From Marinobacter sp. LV10R510-11A (GTDB taxonomy: Bacteria; Pseudomonadota; Gammaproteobacteria; Pseudomonadales; Oleiphilaceae), in the NCBI RefSeq assembly GCF_900215155.1, contig NZ_LT907980.1, positions 3,162,001-3,226,000 on the forward strand: a DNA stretch of 64,000 nt, in the 5' to 3' direction. Positions 17,802 through 29,222 of the stretch are shown here, piece after piece. Each line of letters begins with the position of its first letter. The first letter of the stretch is position 1. A model generated the notes under the pieces. That model was not told the origin of the DNA, searched no databases, and saw nothing but the letters and a program-made list of their open reading frames with translations. The translations under genes and the position numbers were made by a program.

Positions 17802-19079
17802 GTGAGCAATAAAGAATTGCAAGCACTCAAAGAACGCTATGTTGCGGCAGGCGCGGCAAGTCCCAATGAGCAATTTGCTGACCACGCAACCAATTCAGAA
17901 CTGTGGGACGCAGACGGTAAACGCATGATCGATTTTGCCGGCGGCATCGGTGTTCTCAACATCGGCCACCGGCACCCGAAAGTGGTTGAGGCTATCAAGG
18001 CCCAGCTAGATAAACTGATGCACACCTGCCAAACGGTTATGCCCTATGAGGGCTATGTACGCCTCGCGCAGAAGCTAAGTGAAGTAACACCTGTAAAAGG
18101 TCACGCCAAAGTAATGCTGGCCAACTCCGGTGCCGAGGCTCTGGAAAACGCCGTTAAGATTGCTCGGGCTTCGACCGGTCGCACCAACGTAATCTGCTTT
18201 AACGGCGGCTATCACGGCCGCACCTTCATGACTATGGCGATGAATGGCAAGGCGGCGCCTTACCAGACAGACTTCGGCCCCATGCCCGGGTGCGTATTTC
18301 GGGCACCCTATCCCGTGCCTTATCACGGTGTGAGTGAGGAAGAAGCCTTGCGTGGCCTGCATATGACCATGAAGACAGATTCTCCGGCGAACCAGACGGC
18401 AGCCATCGTGCTAGAACCGGTACTGGGCGAGGGTGGTTTTTACGCGGCGCCGACCAGCTTCCTCAAGGCACTGCGGAAAATTTGTGACGACACCGGCATT
18501 CTGCTGATTATTGATGAAGTGCAGAGTGGCTTTGGCCGTACCGGCAAGATGTTTGCCATTGAACACAGTGGTGTTGAGGCAGATATCATCACCATGGCCA
18601 AGAGTATGGCTGATGGCATGCCAATCTCGGCAATTGTCGGAACCGACAAAGTCATGGATTCCTCAGGGCCTAACTCCCTAGGCGGCACCTACACGGGTAG
18701 CCCGACCGCCTGTGCTGCTGCATTGGCTGTGTTCAAAGTGTTCGAAGAAGAAGACATTCTGGGCAAGAGCGTGCGTTTAGGCGAAAAACTGAATGAACGG
18801 TTCACTCAGTGGCAGGAAAAGTTCACCCACGTAGATAACGTTCGCTGCCTTGGGCCCATGGCAGCATTCGAGATGGTTGAAAGCAAAGAAAACCGAAAGC
18901 CAATGCCCGAGCTAACTGCAGCGATTACTAAGAAAGCCAAGGAGAAGGGTCTTATCCTTCTGAGCTGCGGCATGTATGGCAATACGCTACGCTTTCTGAT
19001 GCCCGTAACGATTGAGGATAATATCCTTGAAGAAGGCTTGGCAATTGTTGAAGAGTGCTTGAAAGAAGCCGGCGCCTAA
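17802..19079 (+). CDS. gabT: 4-aminobutyrate aminotransferase (class III, PLP)
   Basis: The 425-residue protein matches GabT: 4-aminobutyrate + 2-oxoglutarate to succinate semialdehyde + glutamate. The PLP lysine is K267 in DIITMAKSMADG. D238 in LLIIDEVQSGFGRTG contacts the pyridine nitrogen. ANSGAEALENAVK binds the phosphate. The start is GTG at 17802 with GGGAGA 8 nt upstream. An ATG at 17794 is out of frame and reads only three codons. It stands alone, with a strong terminator after it. A neighbouring succinate semialdehyde dehydrogenase is absent, so other omega-amino donors are possible. Confidence 0.88.
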   Translation: MSNKELQALKERYVAAGAASPNEQFADHATNSELWDADGKRMIDFAGGIGVLNIGHRHPKVVEAIKAQLDKLMHTCQTVMPYEGYVRLAQKLSEVTPVKGHAKVMLANSGAEALENAVKIARASTGRTNVICFNGGYHGRTFMTMAMNGKAAPYQTDFGPMPGCVFRAPYPVPYHGVSEEEALRGLHMTMKTDSPANQTAAIVLEPVLGEGGFYAAPTSFLKALRKICDDTGILLIIDEVQSGFGRTGKMFAIEHSGVEADIITMAKSMADGMPISAIVGTDKVMDSSGPNSLGGTYTGSPTACAAALAVFKVFEEEDILGKSVRLGEKLNERFTQWQEKFTHVDNVRCLGPMAAFEMVESKENRKPMPELTAAITKKAKEKGLILLSCGMYGNTLRFLMPVTIEDNILEEGLAIVEECLKEAGA

Positions 19080-19107
19080 TATAGTTCCGCAGTGACTTTG
19101 GGTCCCA

Positions 19108-19135
19108 AAACCGAACCTCCGGGTTCGGTTTTTTT
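19108..19135 (+). terminator. Rho-independent terminator of gabT
   Basis: AACCGAAC (19109-19116) and GTTCGGTT (19123-19130) form an 8-bp stem with loop CTCCGG, followed by a run of T. Confidence 0.9.
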
Positions 19136-19186
19136 ATGGGGTTCGTCGTATACTGGCTGTAGTTGTTTCACCAACCAGGCAGAGCC

Positions 19187-19945
19187 ATGACTTCACCGAA
19201 CGCAACGGCTGTACCCGAGCACAAACCCAGGCCCTGGGTTGATCTTCTGGTCAGTATTGTTATTCCATCCGTTATTCTGATGAAATTCAGCGGCGATCAG
19301 CATCTTGGCAGCGTTAATGCCCTGATTCTTGGTTTAGCATTCCCCCTTGGTTGGGGATTGTTCGAGCTGATCCGTTACCACAAGAAGAACTTTATCGCCG
19401 TGCTGGGTCTGGTGAGTGTAGGGCTCACAGGCGGTATTGGATTACTAGAACTGGATGCCGGATGGCTGGCAATAAAAGAAGCGGCCATTCCCGCCATTAT
19501 TGGATTGGCTGTGTTGGCCTCTACCCGCACGAAATACCCTCTGGTTCGCACACTTCTGTACAACCCCAACGTGCTCGATGTGGGAAAAATTCAAAAAACG
19601 TTGGAAGAGAAAAACCAAGTAGAAGAGTTTGAAGAGCGTTTGTTAAAAGCGAGCTACTTTTTTGCCGGCACGTTTCTGTTCTCATCCATCATGAACTACG
19701 TTATTGCCCGTTGGATTGTGGTCAGCCCCTCAGGTACCCAGGCCTTCAATGAAGAGCTTGGCAGGATGACGCTGGTAAGCTACCCAATGATTGCTATACC
19801 TTCCATGATCATGATGATGCTTATCTTCTATTACCTATGGAGAACCATTCGCCGGCTGACGGGGTACACGCTGGAAGAGGTCATGGCGCCACAAATTGCA
19901 GAGAAAGAGAAAGCCAAATCCTCAAACTCTGCTTCTGGAAAATAG
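19187..19945 (+). CDS. VC0807-family integral membrane protein
   Basis: A 252-residue membrane protein with about six hydrophobic segments (for example PWVDLLVSIVIPSVILMKF, ALILGLAFPLGWGLFELI, AIPAIIGLAVLAS, FFAGTFLFSSIMNYVIARW). The pattern RTLLYNPNVLDVGKIQ with SIMNYVIARWIV is typical of the VC0807 family, whose function is not established. ATG at 19187 (MTSPNATAV) is preferred over the in-frame TTG at 19163, because AGGCAGAG precedes it and the extra residues are not membrane-like. It lies between two terminators, so it is a single-gene unit. Confidence 0.7.
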   Translation: MTSPNATAVPEHKPRPWVDLLVSIVIPSVILMKFSGDQHLGSVNALILGLAFPLGWGLFELIRYHKKNFIAVLGLVSVGLTGGIGLLELDAGWLAIKEAAIPAIIGLAVLASTRTKYPLVRTLLYNPNVLDVGKIQKTLEEKNQVEEFEERLLKASYFFAGTFLFSSIMNYVIARWIVVSPSGTQAFNEELGRMTLVSYPMIAIPSMIMMMLIFYYLWRTIRRLTGYTLEEVMAPQIAEKEKAKSSNSASGK

Positions 19946-19981
19946 CGCTTATTCCAATAACATACCCGGTTTTTCGGGAAT

Positions 19982-20022
19982 AAAAAAAGCGGCCAGAGTA
20001 TCACTACTCTGGCCGCTTTTTT
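19982..20022. terminator. Bidirectional terminator between VC0807-family gene and gyrB
   Basis: A perfect 12-bp stem, GCGGCCAGAGTA (19989-20000) and TACTCTGGCCGC (20005-20016), has a TCAC loop. A7 on the left and T6 on the right make it work for both converging genes. Confidence 0.93.
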
Positions 20023-20041
20023 GTTACTTATCTGAGCCTTA

Positions 20042-22492
<2,451 letters not shown>

Positions 22493-22534
22493 TTAAATCC
22501 GCATCTTGCAGGCTGAGGATTTGGTAAGCCGGTT

Positions 22535-23668
22535 TTATTCTTCCTTCAATTTGCCATGTTCCACGTGGAACATTCGGTAATCAGGTATCTGGTTACCCTG
22601 CCACAATGACTCCGGATCGGGATGTTCAATGGAGGTAATGAATACCTGGCAACGTAACTCCTGTAACTTGCGAGCCAGCATCGATCTGTGACTCTCATCC
22701 AGCTCGGCATTAATATCATCAATCAGAAAGCTGACCTGCTTTCCGAGATCATTTAAAACCACGCTCTGGGCAATTTTCATCAGGATAACGAGGGTTTTCT
22801 GTTGGCCGCGGGAAAACGTTTCCACCACCGGTCGTCCCTGAAATCTGATCCTTATGTCCGCTCGGTTAGGCCCATAAAGGGTGTGCCCCATGCGGGCTTC
22901 CTGTTCCCTATGCTGGACAAGTACATCTACCAGCGATTGGCTTGTATCCCACCCGGGATAGAACTCGAGCTTTAGCCCGTCCGTCCAGCTAACGTTCACT
23001 TCGTGAAGCAGGCTGTCGAACGCGCTTTTGAATTGATCAAAAGCAGCTTTTCGGGCTTCGCTTATTCGTTCGCTCAGTGCTGCGTACTGGGCATCCCAGA
23101 TACGCAGCATGGATTCTTCTAGTCTACCATTTCTGAGCGTTTGATTCCGCTGTGATATCACTCTCTGGCACTGTTGCCAGCTTGATGCGAAGGAAGGTTC
23201 CACGTGGAACACTGCCCAATCTAAAAATTGACGTCGCTTCCCAGGCCCACCTGCCACAATATCAAACACGCCAGGATCAATAACCGACACGGGCAGGTGC
23301 ATCGCAAGAGAAGAAAGGCTGCGTACACCTTCACCATCAACCCGCAGCTTGGTTTCTTTCTGACCTACATCCCTTGAGATACCTAACCGGTGCGCAAGAG
23401 AACCTGAAGATTCAGCATTTCGTTCGTCATCAAAGCCGTGATCCAAGCCACCAAACACCGTGAATCGTTGCTGACCATGCTGGACGACCGCTTGATGCCT
23501 GTTTATTCGAAACGATCGACCTAGCCCCAGATAACCAATAGCTTCAAGAACACTGGTCTTCCCGCTGCCGTTGGCACCGTATAACAAATTGAATGAGGGT
23601 GAGAACGACGCCGGTTCGGCGGGTGACAGATTGCGAAAAAACTCGGTATGAAGTTTTACCAGCGCCAT
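22535..23668 (-). CDS. recF: DNA replication/repair protein RecF
   Basis: RecF is an SMC-like ATPase that loads RecA at single-strand gaps. Here Walker A is LLYGANGSGKTSVLEAIGYL, the signature is TFSRGQQKTLVILMKIAQ and Walker B is VSFLIDDINAELDESHR. The start MALVKLHTEFFRNL (ATG at 23668) gives 377 residues and fits the family; a start nine codons earlier is unlikely. Two parS palindromes lie inside the gene and are read as FHVEH and FHVEP in the protein. Unusually, the gene upstream is an aarF-like gene rather than dnaN. Confidence 0.95.
   Translation of the reverse strand: MALVKLHTEFFRNLSPAEPASFSPSFNLLYGANGSGKTSVLEAIGYLGLGRSFRINRHQAVVQHGQQRFTVFGGLDHGFDDERNAESSGSLAHRLGISRDVGQKETKLRVDGEGVRSLSSLAMHLPVSVIDPGVFDIVAGGPGKRRQFLDWAVFHVEPSFASSWQQCQRVISQRNQTLRNGRLEESMLRIWDAQYAALSERISEARKAAFDQFKSAFDSLLHEVNVSWTDGLKLEFYPGWDTSQSLVDVLVQHREQEARMGHTLYGPNRADIRIRFQGRPVVETFSRGQQKTLVILMKIAQSVVLNDLGKQVSFLIDDINAELDESHRSMLARKLQELRCQVFITSIEHPDPESLWQGNQIPDYRMFHVEHGKLKEE
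22557..22572. promoter_or_regulatory. parS: parS centromere site (perfect palindrome)
   Basis: TGTTCCACGTGGAACA is a perfect 16-bp palindrome identical to the ParB-binding parS form of Pseudomonas and relatives. It lies in the 3' end of recF, about 5.5 kb from oriC, in a window that also carries parA and parB. Confidence 0.9.
23196..23211. promoter_or_regulatory. parS: parS centromere site (one mismatch)
   Basis: GGTTCCACGTGGAACA differs from the perfect site at 22557 only in its first base. It is 639 bp from that site, also inside recF. Confidence 0.85.
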
Positions 23669-23793
23669 AGAAAGGACAGCTCGTCGCGGCAGCAAAAGGA
23701 ATGGAACGTATCCACGAAAAAAGGCAGCATCTCACAAGTATAGTGAAATACTGCCCTTAGTGTACAAAACCGAGCAGGTGAAGGCGACCCGCC

Positions 23794-25065
23794 TCAGTGC
23801 AGCATATTCAAACGCTCATCCATAAACACATCCATTTCTGGCGCAAGAATATGCACGTAGCGGTCGAAATACAGGAACTGCTTCAGCAACAGGGCGAACT
23901 CCCTTGGGAAATGTAGCCCGTGGCTTTCGCCCACTTTAACCATGTCCATCAAGATGTTATTCACATCGTCTTCGGCTTGATCCGCTTGATAGGACACTTG
24001 ATCTGGCACCATCTTATCCATTTTTTGATACAACTTACGTAAATCGTCCGCTAGCTGGTCTGCCTGCACGGTACGGTTGGTGATTCCAATACGGATCATG
24101 GCATCCGCCATACCGTCGAAATTACCTACCATCACTGAGGAAATAAAATCGCTAACCGCTTCCCACGTGTCTGGGCGGATTCGACCGACAATTCCGAAAT
24201 CGATAAATCCAATACGCCCATCTTTCAATACCATCAGGTTACCTGCGTGCACATCGGCGTGGAAAAACTCACACTGAGTAAGGCTGGCAAACCAGGTATT
24301 CATCGCGGTGATCAGTGTCCGCTCCGGATCTTTTGCATAACCCCGGATACTTTCGAGGTCCGTTAAAGGCACCCCGTGGAAACGCTCCATGGTAAGTATC
24401 CGACGGGTGCTGGCATGTTCGTAAACCTCGGGAACCGTAGCCTCTTCATTATGAGTGTCGTGGAGAAACTTCCGAAACACCTTGAGGTTGTTCGCCTCCT
24501 TAATGAAGTCGCATTCCTCCATCATGGTGCGCTGGATTTCTTCCACAATCCCGGAGAGCGACGTCCAAGAGAGTTTTGGTGCTAAGGTTTCTAGAATTCG
24601 CGCCGAAAGATACAGGAAGTTCAGATCTGTCAGCAGGATATTTTCAACGCCCGGTTTCTGAACCTTGATCACCACCTCTTCGCCAGTAACCAGGCGAGCA
24701 GCGTGAACCTGTGCAATTGAGGCGGAAGCCAGGGCTATCGGATCAATCTCAGAGAACACTTGATCAATCGGTACATCCAGCTCGTCACGAATAATGCGCT
24801 TGATTACACCAAACGGCAGATTGGGCGTGCGATCCAAGCAGCATTGAAATTCTTCCACGTACTCTTTCGGGAAGAAGGTCGGCGAACTCGCAATGAACTG
24901 CCCAAGTTTGATGTAGGTTGCGCCCAGGGATTCGAACGTCCGGCGTAACAGCCGCGGAGCAGGAGGCCGATCACCCCCAACCCATCTGGCTCCAGTTCGA
25001 CCCAGTACAGAAAGTGTTTGGCCAATTCTGAACGCGCCTTTGATTCCATTCGTTACGGTGCCCAT
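23794..25065 (-). CDS. ABC1/AarF/UbiB-family atypical kinase
   Basis: A 423-residue protein of the ABC1 (ADCK) family. The marks are the KxGQ motif in TYIKLGQFIASSP, ALASASIAQVHAARL, VVIKVQKPG (nucleotide-binding lysine), HADVHAGNLM and GFIDFGIVGR (metal-binding DFG). True UbiB is about 540 residues and ends in membrane helices. This one lacks them, so it is a relative rather than UbiB itself. Family members support ubiquinone synthesis or lipid homeostasis; the role here is unknown. It lies 10 bp after dnaN and before recF, on the same strand, so it is probably co-transcribed with replication genes. Confidence 0.85.
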   Translation of the reverse strand: MGTVTNGIKGAFRIGQTLSVLGRTGARWVGGDRPPAPRLLRRTFESLGATYIKLGQFIASSPTFFPKEYVEEFQCCLDRTPNLPFGVIKRIIRDELDVPIDQVFSEIDPIALASASIAQVHAARLVTGEEVVIKVQKPGVENILLTDLNFLYLSARILETLAPKLSWTSLSGIVEEIQRTMMEECDFIKEANNLKVFRKFLHDTHNEEATVPEVYEHASTRRILTMERFHGVPLTDLESIRGYAKDPERTLITAMNTWFASLTQCEFFHADVHAGNLMVLKDGRIGFIDFGIVGRIRPDTWEAVSDFISSVMVGNFDGMADAMIRIGITNRTVQADQLADDLRKLYQKMDKMVPDQVSYQADQAEDDVNNILMDMVKVGESHGLHFPREFALLLKQFLYFDRYVHILAPEMDVFMDERLNMLH

Positions 25066-25075
25066 CAGTCTTCTC

Positions 25076-26179
25076 CTATAGCCTCATCGGCATAACCACA
25101 TAAAGGCAGCGGTTATCAGTTTGCGATTCAATCAGTGCGCTACTATTCGGATTGGAGAGCGTAATCTTCACCTGCTCATCATCCAGCGCGTTCATTACGT
25201 CAATTAAATAGCCTACATTAAAACCAATCTGTAAGGATTCGCCCTGATAATCCACCGGCAGTGCGTCTTCAGCCTGTTCTTGATCCGGGTTATTAGCAAA
25301 CACCTTGAGTTCATTCGTCGCCAAATTCAGACGAACGCCGCGGATATTTTCATGGGACAAGATGCCAGCCCGCTGCAAGGTATTTTTCAGGGTCGCACGA
25401 TCTGCCAGAACTATCTTGTCGCCGCCGCGTGGAACCACCCGATTGTAATCCGGGAACTTGCCTTCAATAAGCTTGGAAGTGAAGGTGTAGGATCCAACAG
25501 TCGCTCGCAGGTGGCTATCCCCAATAACCAACGTGACCGATGTTTCCACGTCATCCAGCAACCGTGAAAGCTCCAGAACGCCCTTACGGGGGACTATAAC
25601 CTGGCGCGGCTCTGCACAACCGGTATCCAGCTCAACATGAGCCATCGCGAGCCGGTGGCCGTCGGTTGCCACTGTACGTACGTGATCCTTATCCACTTCA
25701 AGCAACAATCCGTTCAAATAATAGCGAACATCTTGCTGAGCCATGGCGAACGCTGTCGCATCAAACATGCGCCTCAGTTCTTTCTGTGGCAGTTCAAGCC
25801 GGAAGCTCTCTGGCTCATCTTCCACATTAGGGAAATGCTCAGCTGGCAACGTGGAAAGCGTGAAATGACTTGCGCCACATCGTATATGCAACCGGTCGCC
25901 TTCAAGCACTAATTCTATTGGCGCTTCATCGCCCAGCGCTCTGCAGATATCTGAAAGCTTCCGGGCTGGTACGGTGATCCGCCCGGGCTGGTCAATATGG
26001 ACAGGTGTCACCCGTCCTACCAGCTCAACTTCCATGTTTGTCCCAGTTAGGGTCAAAGTGTTGTCTTCGGCCACCAGCAGCACATTCGACAGTACCGGCA
26101 TGGTCTGCTTTTTTTCAACGACACCGGCAATGCTTTGCAACGGTGTGAGCAGGGATTCACGGCTGATCGTCAGTTTCAT
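25076..26179 (-). CDS. dnaN: DNA polymerase III beta sliding clamp
   Basis: At 367 residues this is the normal clamp length. It begins MKLTISRESLLTPLQSIAGV and ends CLYVVMPMRL, both diagnostic. The internal segment GMKLTI-like start, LSNVLLVAEDNTLTLTGTNM and ALPVDYQGESLQIGFNVGYL are typical. It lies 40 bp after dnaA, as usual in bacteria. The ring-shaped dimer tethers polymerase III and other partners to DNA. Confidence 0.98.
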   Translation of the reverse strand: MKLTISRESLLTPLQSIAGVVEKKQTMPVLSNVLLVAEDNTLTLTGTNMEVELVGRVTPVHIDQPGRITVPARKLSDICRALGDEAPIELVLEGDRLHIRCGASHFTLSTLPAEHFPNVEDEPESFRLELPQKELRRMFDATAFAMAQQDVRYYLNGLLLEVDKDHVRTVATDGHRLAMAHVELDTGCAEPRQVIVPRKGVLELSRLLDDVETSVTLVIGDSHLRATVGSYTFTSKLIEGKFPDYNRVVPRGGDKIVLADRATLKNTLQRAGILSHENIRGVRLNLATNELKVFANNPDQEQAEDALPVDYQGESLQIGFNVGYLIDVMNALDDEQVKITLSNPNSSALIESQTDNRCLYVVMPMRL

Positions 26180-26219
26180 GTCACTCAGCTTTCTGTTGTT
26201 GGAAGGATGAATGTAGAAT

Positions 26220-27719
26220 TCAGGTGGTTAGTAATCTCATGAAATTCTTATAATCTTCGCGAATGCCAGGATCTGTTTCCTGAAGCTCCACGATTTTCTT
26301 GCACGCATGCAAAACGGTTGTGTGATCGCGGCCACCAAACGCATCGCCGATTTCCGGCAAGCTGTGATTAGTCAGCTCTTTGGAAAGCGACATAGCCACT
26401 TGCCGGGGCCGGGTAATCACGCGGGTACGCCGCTTGGAGTGTAGATCCGCTACCTTAATCTTATAATACTCGGCCACCGTGCGCTGAATGTTATCGATGC
26501 TCACCTGTTTTTCATGCAGAGCGAGCAGATCTTTCAGGCTTTCCCGGATAAACGGTGGCGTAATTTCAGAACCCGTGAAGTGAGCGTTCGCTATCACCAA
26601 GCGGAGTGCGCCTTCAAGTTCCCTCACGTTAGAGCGGATCTTTTGAGCGATAAAAAATGCGGCTTCGCTGCTTAATTTTACATTGGTCTGTTCAGCCTTC
26701 TTCATCAGAATCGCCACTCGCGTTTCCAGCTCCGGCGGCTCAACCATCACTGTTAGCCCCCAACCAAAACGGGACTTCAGGCGCTCCTCCATGTCGATGA
26801 TTTCTTTTGGAAACCGATCACACGTTACGATTACCTGTTGGCCGCCCTCAAGCAACGCGTTAAAGGTGTGAAAAAACTCTTCCTGGGAGCGTTCTTTACG
26901 GGCAAAAAATTGAATATCATCGATCAACAACGCGTCCACGGACCGGTAGTAACGCTTAAATTCACTGATTGCGTTCAGTTGCAGCGCCTTAACCATATCT
27001 GCAACAAACCGTTCCGAACGCAGATACGCAACCTTAGCATTAGGGTTGCGCCGTTCAATCTCATTTCCTATCGCGTGCATCAGGTGAGTTTTACCCAAGC
27101 CGACACCACCGTATAAAAATAGTGGGTTATACGCACCGCCCGGGTTTTCAGCCACCTGCATTGACGCAGCCCTGGCAAGCTGGTTCGACTTACCCTCAAT
27201 AAAGGTATCAAATGTGAAGCCTTCGTTGAGAAAGCTTTGGTGCTTGATGTCACCTTCTACCTGAACCGAACGACGGGGTGTCGCCGATCCATACCCTCTA
27301 TTCTGTCTATTCTGTGCAGCCCGGCTACCGCTCACAGTCGTCGCGATACCTTTCTCCTCTTCGGTAACTCTGCCCCCGGTCTCTTCTTGTACTCGCTGTA
27401 CTGAACCCCGCTGGGCGATTTCTGAGCGCATCACCGGTTCGCTTTCCCGAGGAGCCGATCCAACCTTCATTCCGACCCTTGGAGCCTGCCCACCGTTCAA
27501 ATCTTTGAGAACTTCTTCTATGCGTCGCAGGTACTTCTCATTCACCCAGTCCATCACAAACCGATTGGGTGCGAAGAGCATCAGTTGCCCCTCCCGTTGA
27601 TCAGACTGGAGGGGCCTAAGCCAGGTATTGAACTGTTGTGCGGGAAACTCATCCCGAAGTACTTCAAGGCATTGATGCCACATACTGTTCGGCACGACAG
27701 TCCGCTCCCGATAACTCAT
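26220..27719 (-). CDS. dnaA: Chromosomal replication initiator DnaA
   Basis: The protein has 499 residues. Domain I starts near [21 protein letters not shown] variable linker covers about 75-160. The AAA+ domain has Walker A GGVGLGKT (204-211) and Walker [12 protein letters not shown] (262-272). Domain IV ends with [15 protein letters not shown], which reads DnaA boxes. The annotated ATG (27719) has only a weak GAGA ribosome site. An internal ATG 12 codons later (27683) gives a start closer to Pseudomonas DnaA, so the true start is open. It is transcribed away from oriC. Confidence 0.97.
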   Translation of the reverse strand: MSYRERTVVPNSMWHQCLEVLRDEFPAQQFNTWLRPLQSDQREGQLMLFAPNRFVMDWVNEKYLRRIEEVLKDLNGGQAPRVGMKVGSAPRESEPVMRSEIAQRGSVQRVQEETGGRVTEEEKGIATTVSGSRAAQNRQNRGYGSATPRRSVQVEGDIKHQSFLNEGFTFDTFIEGKSNQLARAASMQVAENPGGAYNPLFLYGGVGLGKTHLMHAIGNEIERRNPNAKVAYLRSERFVADMVKALQLNAISEFKRYYRSVDALLIDDIQFFARKERSQEEFFHTFNALLEGGQQVIVTCDRFPKEIIDMEERLKSRFGWGLTVMVEPPELETRVAILMKKAEQTNVKLSSEAAFFIAQKIRSNVRELEGALRLVIANAHFTGSEITPPFIRESLKDLLALHEKQVSIDNIQRTVAEYYKIKVADLHSKRRTRVITRPRQVAMSLSKELTNHSLPEIGDAFGGRDHTTVLHACKKIVELQETDPGIREDYKNFMRLLTT

Positions 27720-28264
27720 AAATTTCTCGAACCGAGAGTGCCCGATCCCGAAAGATGACCAAGGATTCTAACCTGCCGGCCCCTCCAGTGAAAGCGAAAA
27801 CACTGAGTCATAAACAGCCTGTGGAAATTAATAGTGTTTCTTATCAATTTGTTAAAGACTTATATACAGCCTTGTGTACAGAAAATTCTTTGTAATAAAT
27901 TATCAACACCCCTGTGTGTGCAACCGCCCCCCAACCCTGTGCGCAACCATGGGGCTTCCAGTGCATAACTAGGCACTTTTCGACAGGCCCAACTTCTCCA
28001 CAATTCGTCCTACGCTTATACACAGGGCTCAGGCATACTTCTACCCAGCTTTATGATTGCTTCAAGATAATGATTTATAAGTCATAAATAGGCTTTTCCA
28101 CAGAAAACAGCCTGTGTAATAACAGTAATAATAGAATCTTTTAAAGAATTATATAAAGACCTATTACTACTGTTATTCTCCGGATCGTCTCGAAATTAGC
28201 CTGCGCTTTGCGAACCTCCCAGGAAGCGTTATCTGGCATCAGCGTAAGCGCGTACCAATAAACA
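27720..28264. other. oriC: Replication origin oriC (dnaA-rpmH intergenic region)
   Basis: No gene fits here. Two perfect TTWTNCACA DnaA boxes are present: TTATACACA (28016-28024) and TTTTCCACA (28094-28102). One-mismatch boxes lie at 27900-27908, 27960-27968 and 27994-28002. The motif ACAGCCT(T)GTG occurs three times (27814, 27866, 28107). An AT-rich stretch at about 28060-28160 would serve as the unwinding element and holds a large inverted repeat. The position between dnaA and rpmH is the standard one for pseudomonads. Confidence 0.9.
28118..28177. repeat. 17-bp inverted repeat in the AT-rich part of oriC
   Basis: AATAACAGTAATAATAG (28118-28134) pairs with CTATTACTACTGTTATT (28161-28177) with one mismatch across a 26-nt AT-rich centre. 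It directly follows a DnaA box. It is not a terminator, because no T tract follows either arm. Confidence 0.75.
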
Positions 28265-28293
28265 TTGAACCTTGGGCAGAATTTGCATAGAAT
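28265..28293 (+). promoter_or_regulatory. rpmH-rnpA promoter
   Basis: TTGAAC (28265-28270) and TAGAAT (28288-28293) are separated by exactly 17 bp, about 75 bp before the rpmH start codon. Confidence 0.75.
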
Positions 28294-28367
28294 GCCGCTC
28301 CTGTTTTGGTTATTAATTTCTCAGCCAACTCCCAAATGTCCAACACACGAATTGTGAGATAGTCACC

Positions 28368-28502
28368 ATGAAAAGAACGTTTCAACCAAGCGTCCTGAAG
28401 CGTAAGCGCGTTCACGGTTTTCGTGCCCGTATGGCAACTGCCAACGGCCGCAAAGTAATTTCCCGTCGTCGTGCCAAAGGCCGTGCACGTCTGTCAGCGT
28501 AA
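28368..28502 (+). CDS. rpmH: 50S ribosomal protein L34 (bL34)
   Basis: A 44-residue, strongly basic protein: it begins [18 protein letters not shown] and ends GRARLSA, the standard L34 sequence. It is too short for common length cut-offs. It lies between oriC and rnpA, as in nearly all proteobacteria. Confidence 0.98.
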   Translation: MKRTFQPSVLKRKRVHGFRARMATANGRKVISRRRAKGRARLSA

Positions 28503-28517
28503 TCTGTCGTTCGCCTT

Positions 28518-28925
28518 GTGAAGACTTTAAATTTCCCTAAAGCGCATCGTCTTTTGCGACCAGCGGATTACAGCAAAGTCTTCGACGACGTACAGATTAA
28601 GGTTCCGCACCGGAATTTTCTGATTCTGGCTACTCCGAATAACCTCGGACATGCCAGGATTGGTTTAATTTTTGCGAAGAGAAACCTTAAACTTTCTGTA
28701 CAGCGAAACCGGATTAAGCGTCAGGTTCGAGAGACTTTCCGACATCAGCCTGATCTTCCCGGAATGGATATCATCGTTCTCGGGCGCCAAGGACTTGCAG
28801 CGTTGGAAAACCAAGAGGTGAGCCAATCTCTGAATGGTCTCTGGCACCGGCTTACAAAAAAGTATTGTCAGCTATCGCCATCTCAATCAGCAGGAACATC
28901 CCCAGCTGCAGAGGGAACGGGTTAA
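28518..28925 (+). CDS. rnpA: Ribonuclease P protein component
   Basis: A 135-residue basic protein that assists the RNase P RNA in tRNA 5' maturation. The RNR signature is visible in [17 protein letters not shown], and the N-terminus [17 protein letters not shown] is typical. The start is GTG at 28518, 15 bp after rpmH. The stop TAA shares its last base with the yidD start (TAATG), indicating coupled translation. Confidence 0.95.
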   Translation: MKTLNFPKAHRLLRPADYSKVFDDVQIKVPHRNFLILATPNNLGHARIGLIFAKRNLKLSVQRNRIKRQVRETFRHQPDLPGMDIIVLGRQGLAALENQEVSQSLNGLWHRLTKKYCQLSPSQSAGTSPAAEGTG

Positions 28926-29218
28926 TGCGCAACTTTCTGCTTCTTCCTATCCGCGTTTATCAGTATGCCCTCAGTCCGTTTATGGCCAGTCATTGCCGAC
29001 ATTATCCAACCTGTTCACAATACGCTGTGGAAGCTATCTCCCATCACGGTTCGCTGAAAGGTCTTTATCTCTCCACTAAACGCCTGTTGAGATGCCACCC
29101 TTGGGCAGAAGGTGGTTATGATCCTGTACCGGGTACCGTACAATCGCGACAGGCAGAAATAGCGTCCTGTAGCCCTCAGGCTGACCATCCCCCAATAACC
29201 ACCCAGGCCAGACAGTAA
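28925..29218 (+). CDS. yidD: Membrane protein insertion efficiency factor YidD
   Basis: A 97-residue protein beginning [19 protein letters not shown]. It carries the family core [20 protein letters not shown] and [14 protein letters not shown]. YidD is usually 70-85 residues; the extra tail after GTVQSRQ is unconserved. An earlier in-frame ATG (28865) would overlap rnpA by 60 bp and is rejected. It precedes yidC by 4 bp, consistent with its role in membrane protein insertion. Confidence 0.93.
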   Translation: MRNFLLLPIRVYQYALSPFMASHCRHYPTCSQYAVEAISHHGSLKGLYLSTKRLLRCHPWAEGGYDPVPGTVQSRQAEIASCSPQADHPPITTQARQ

Positions 29219-29222
29219 CTCT

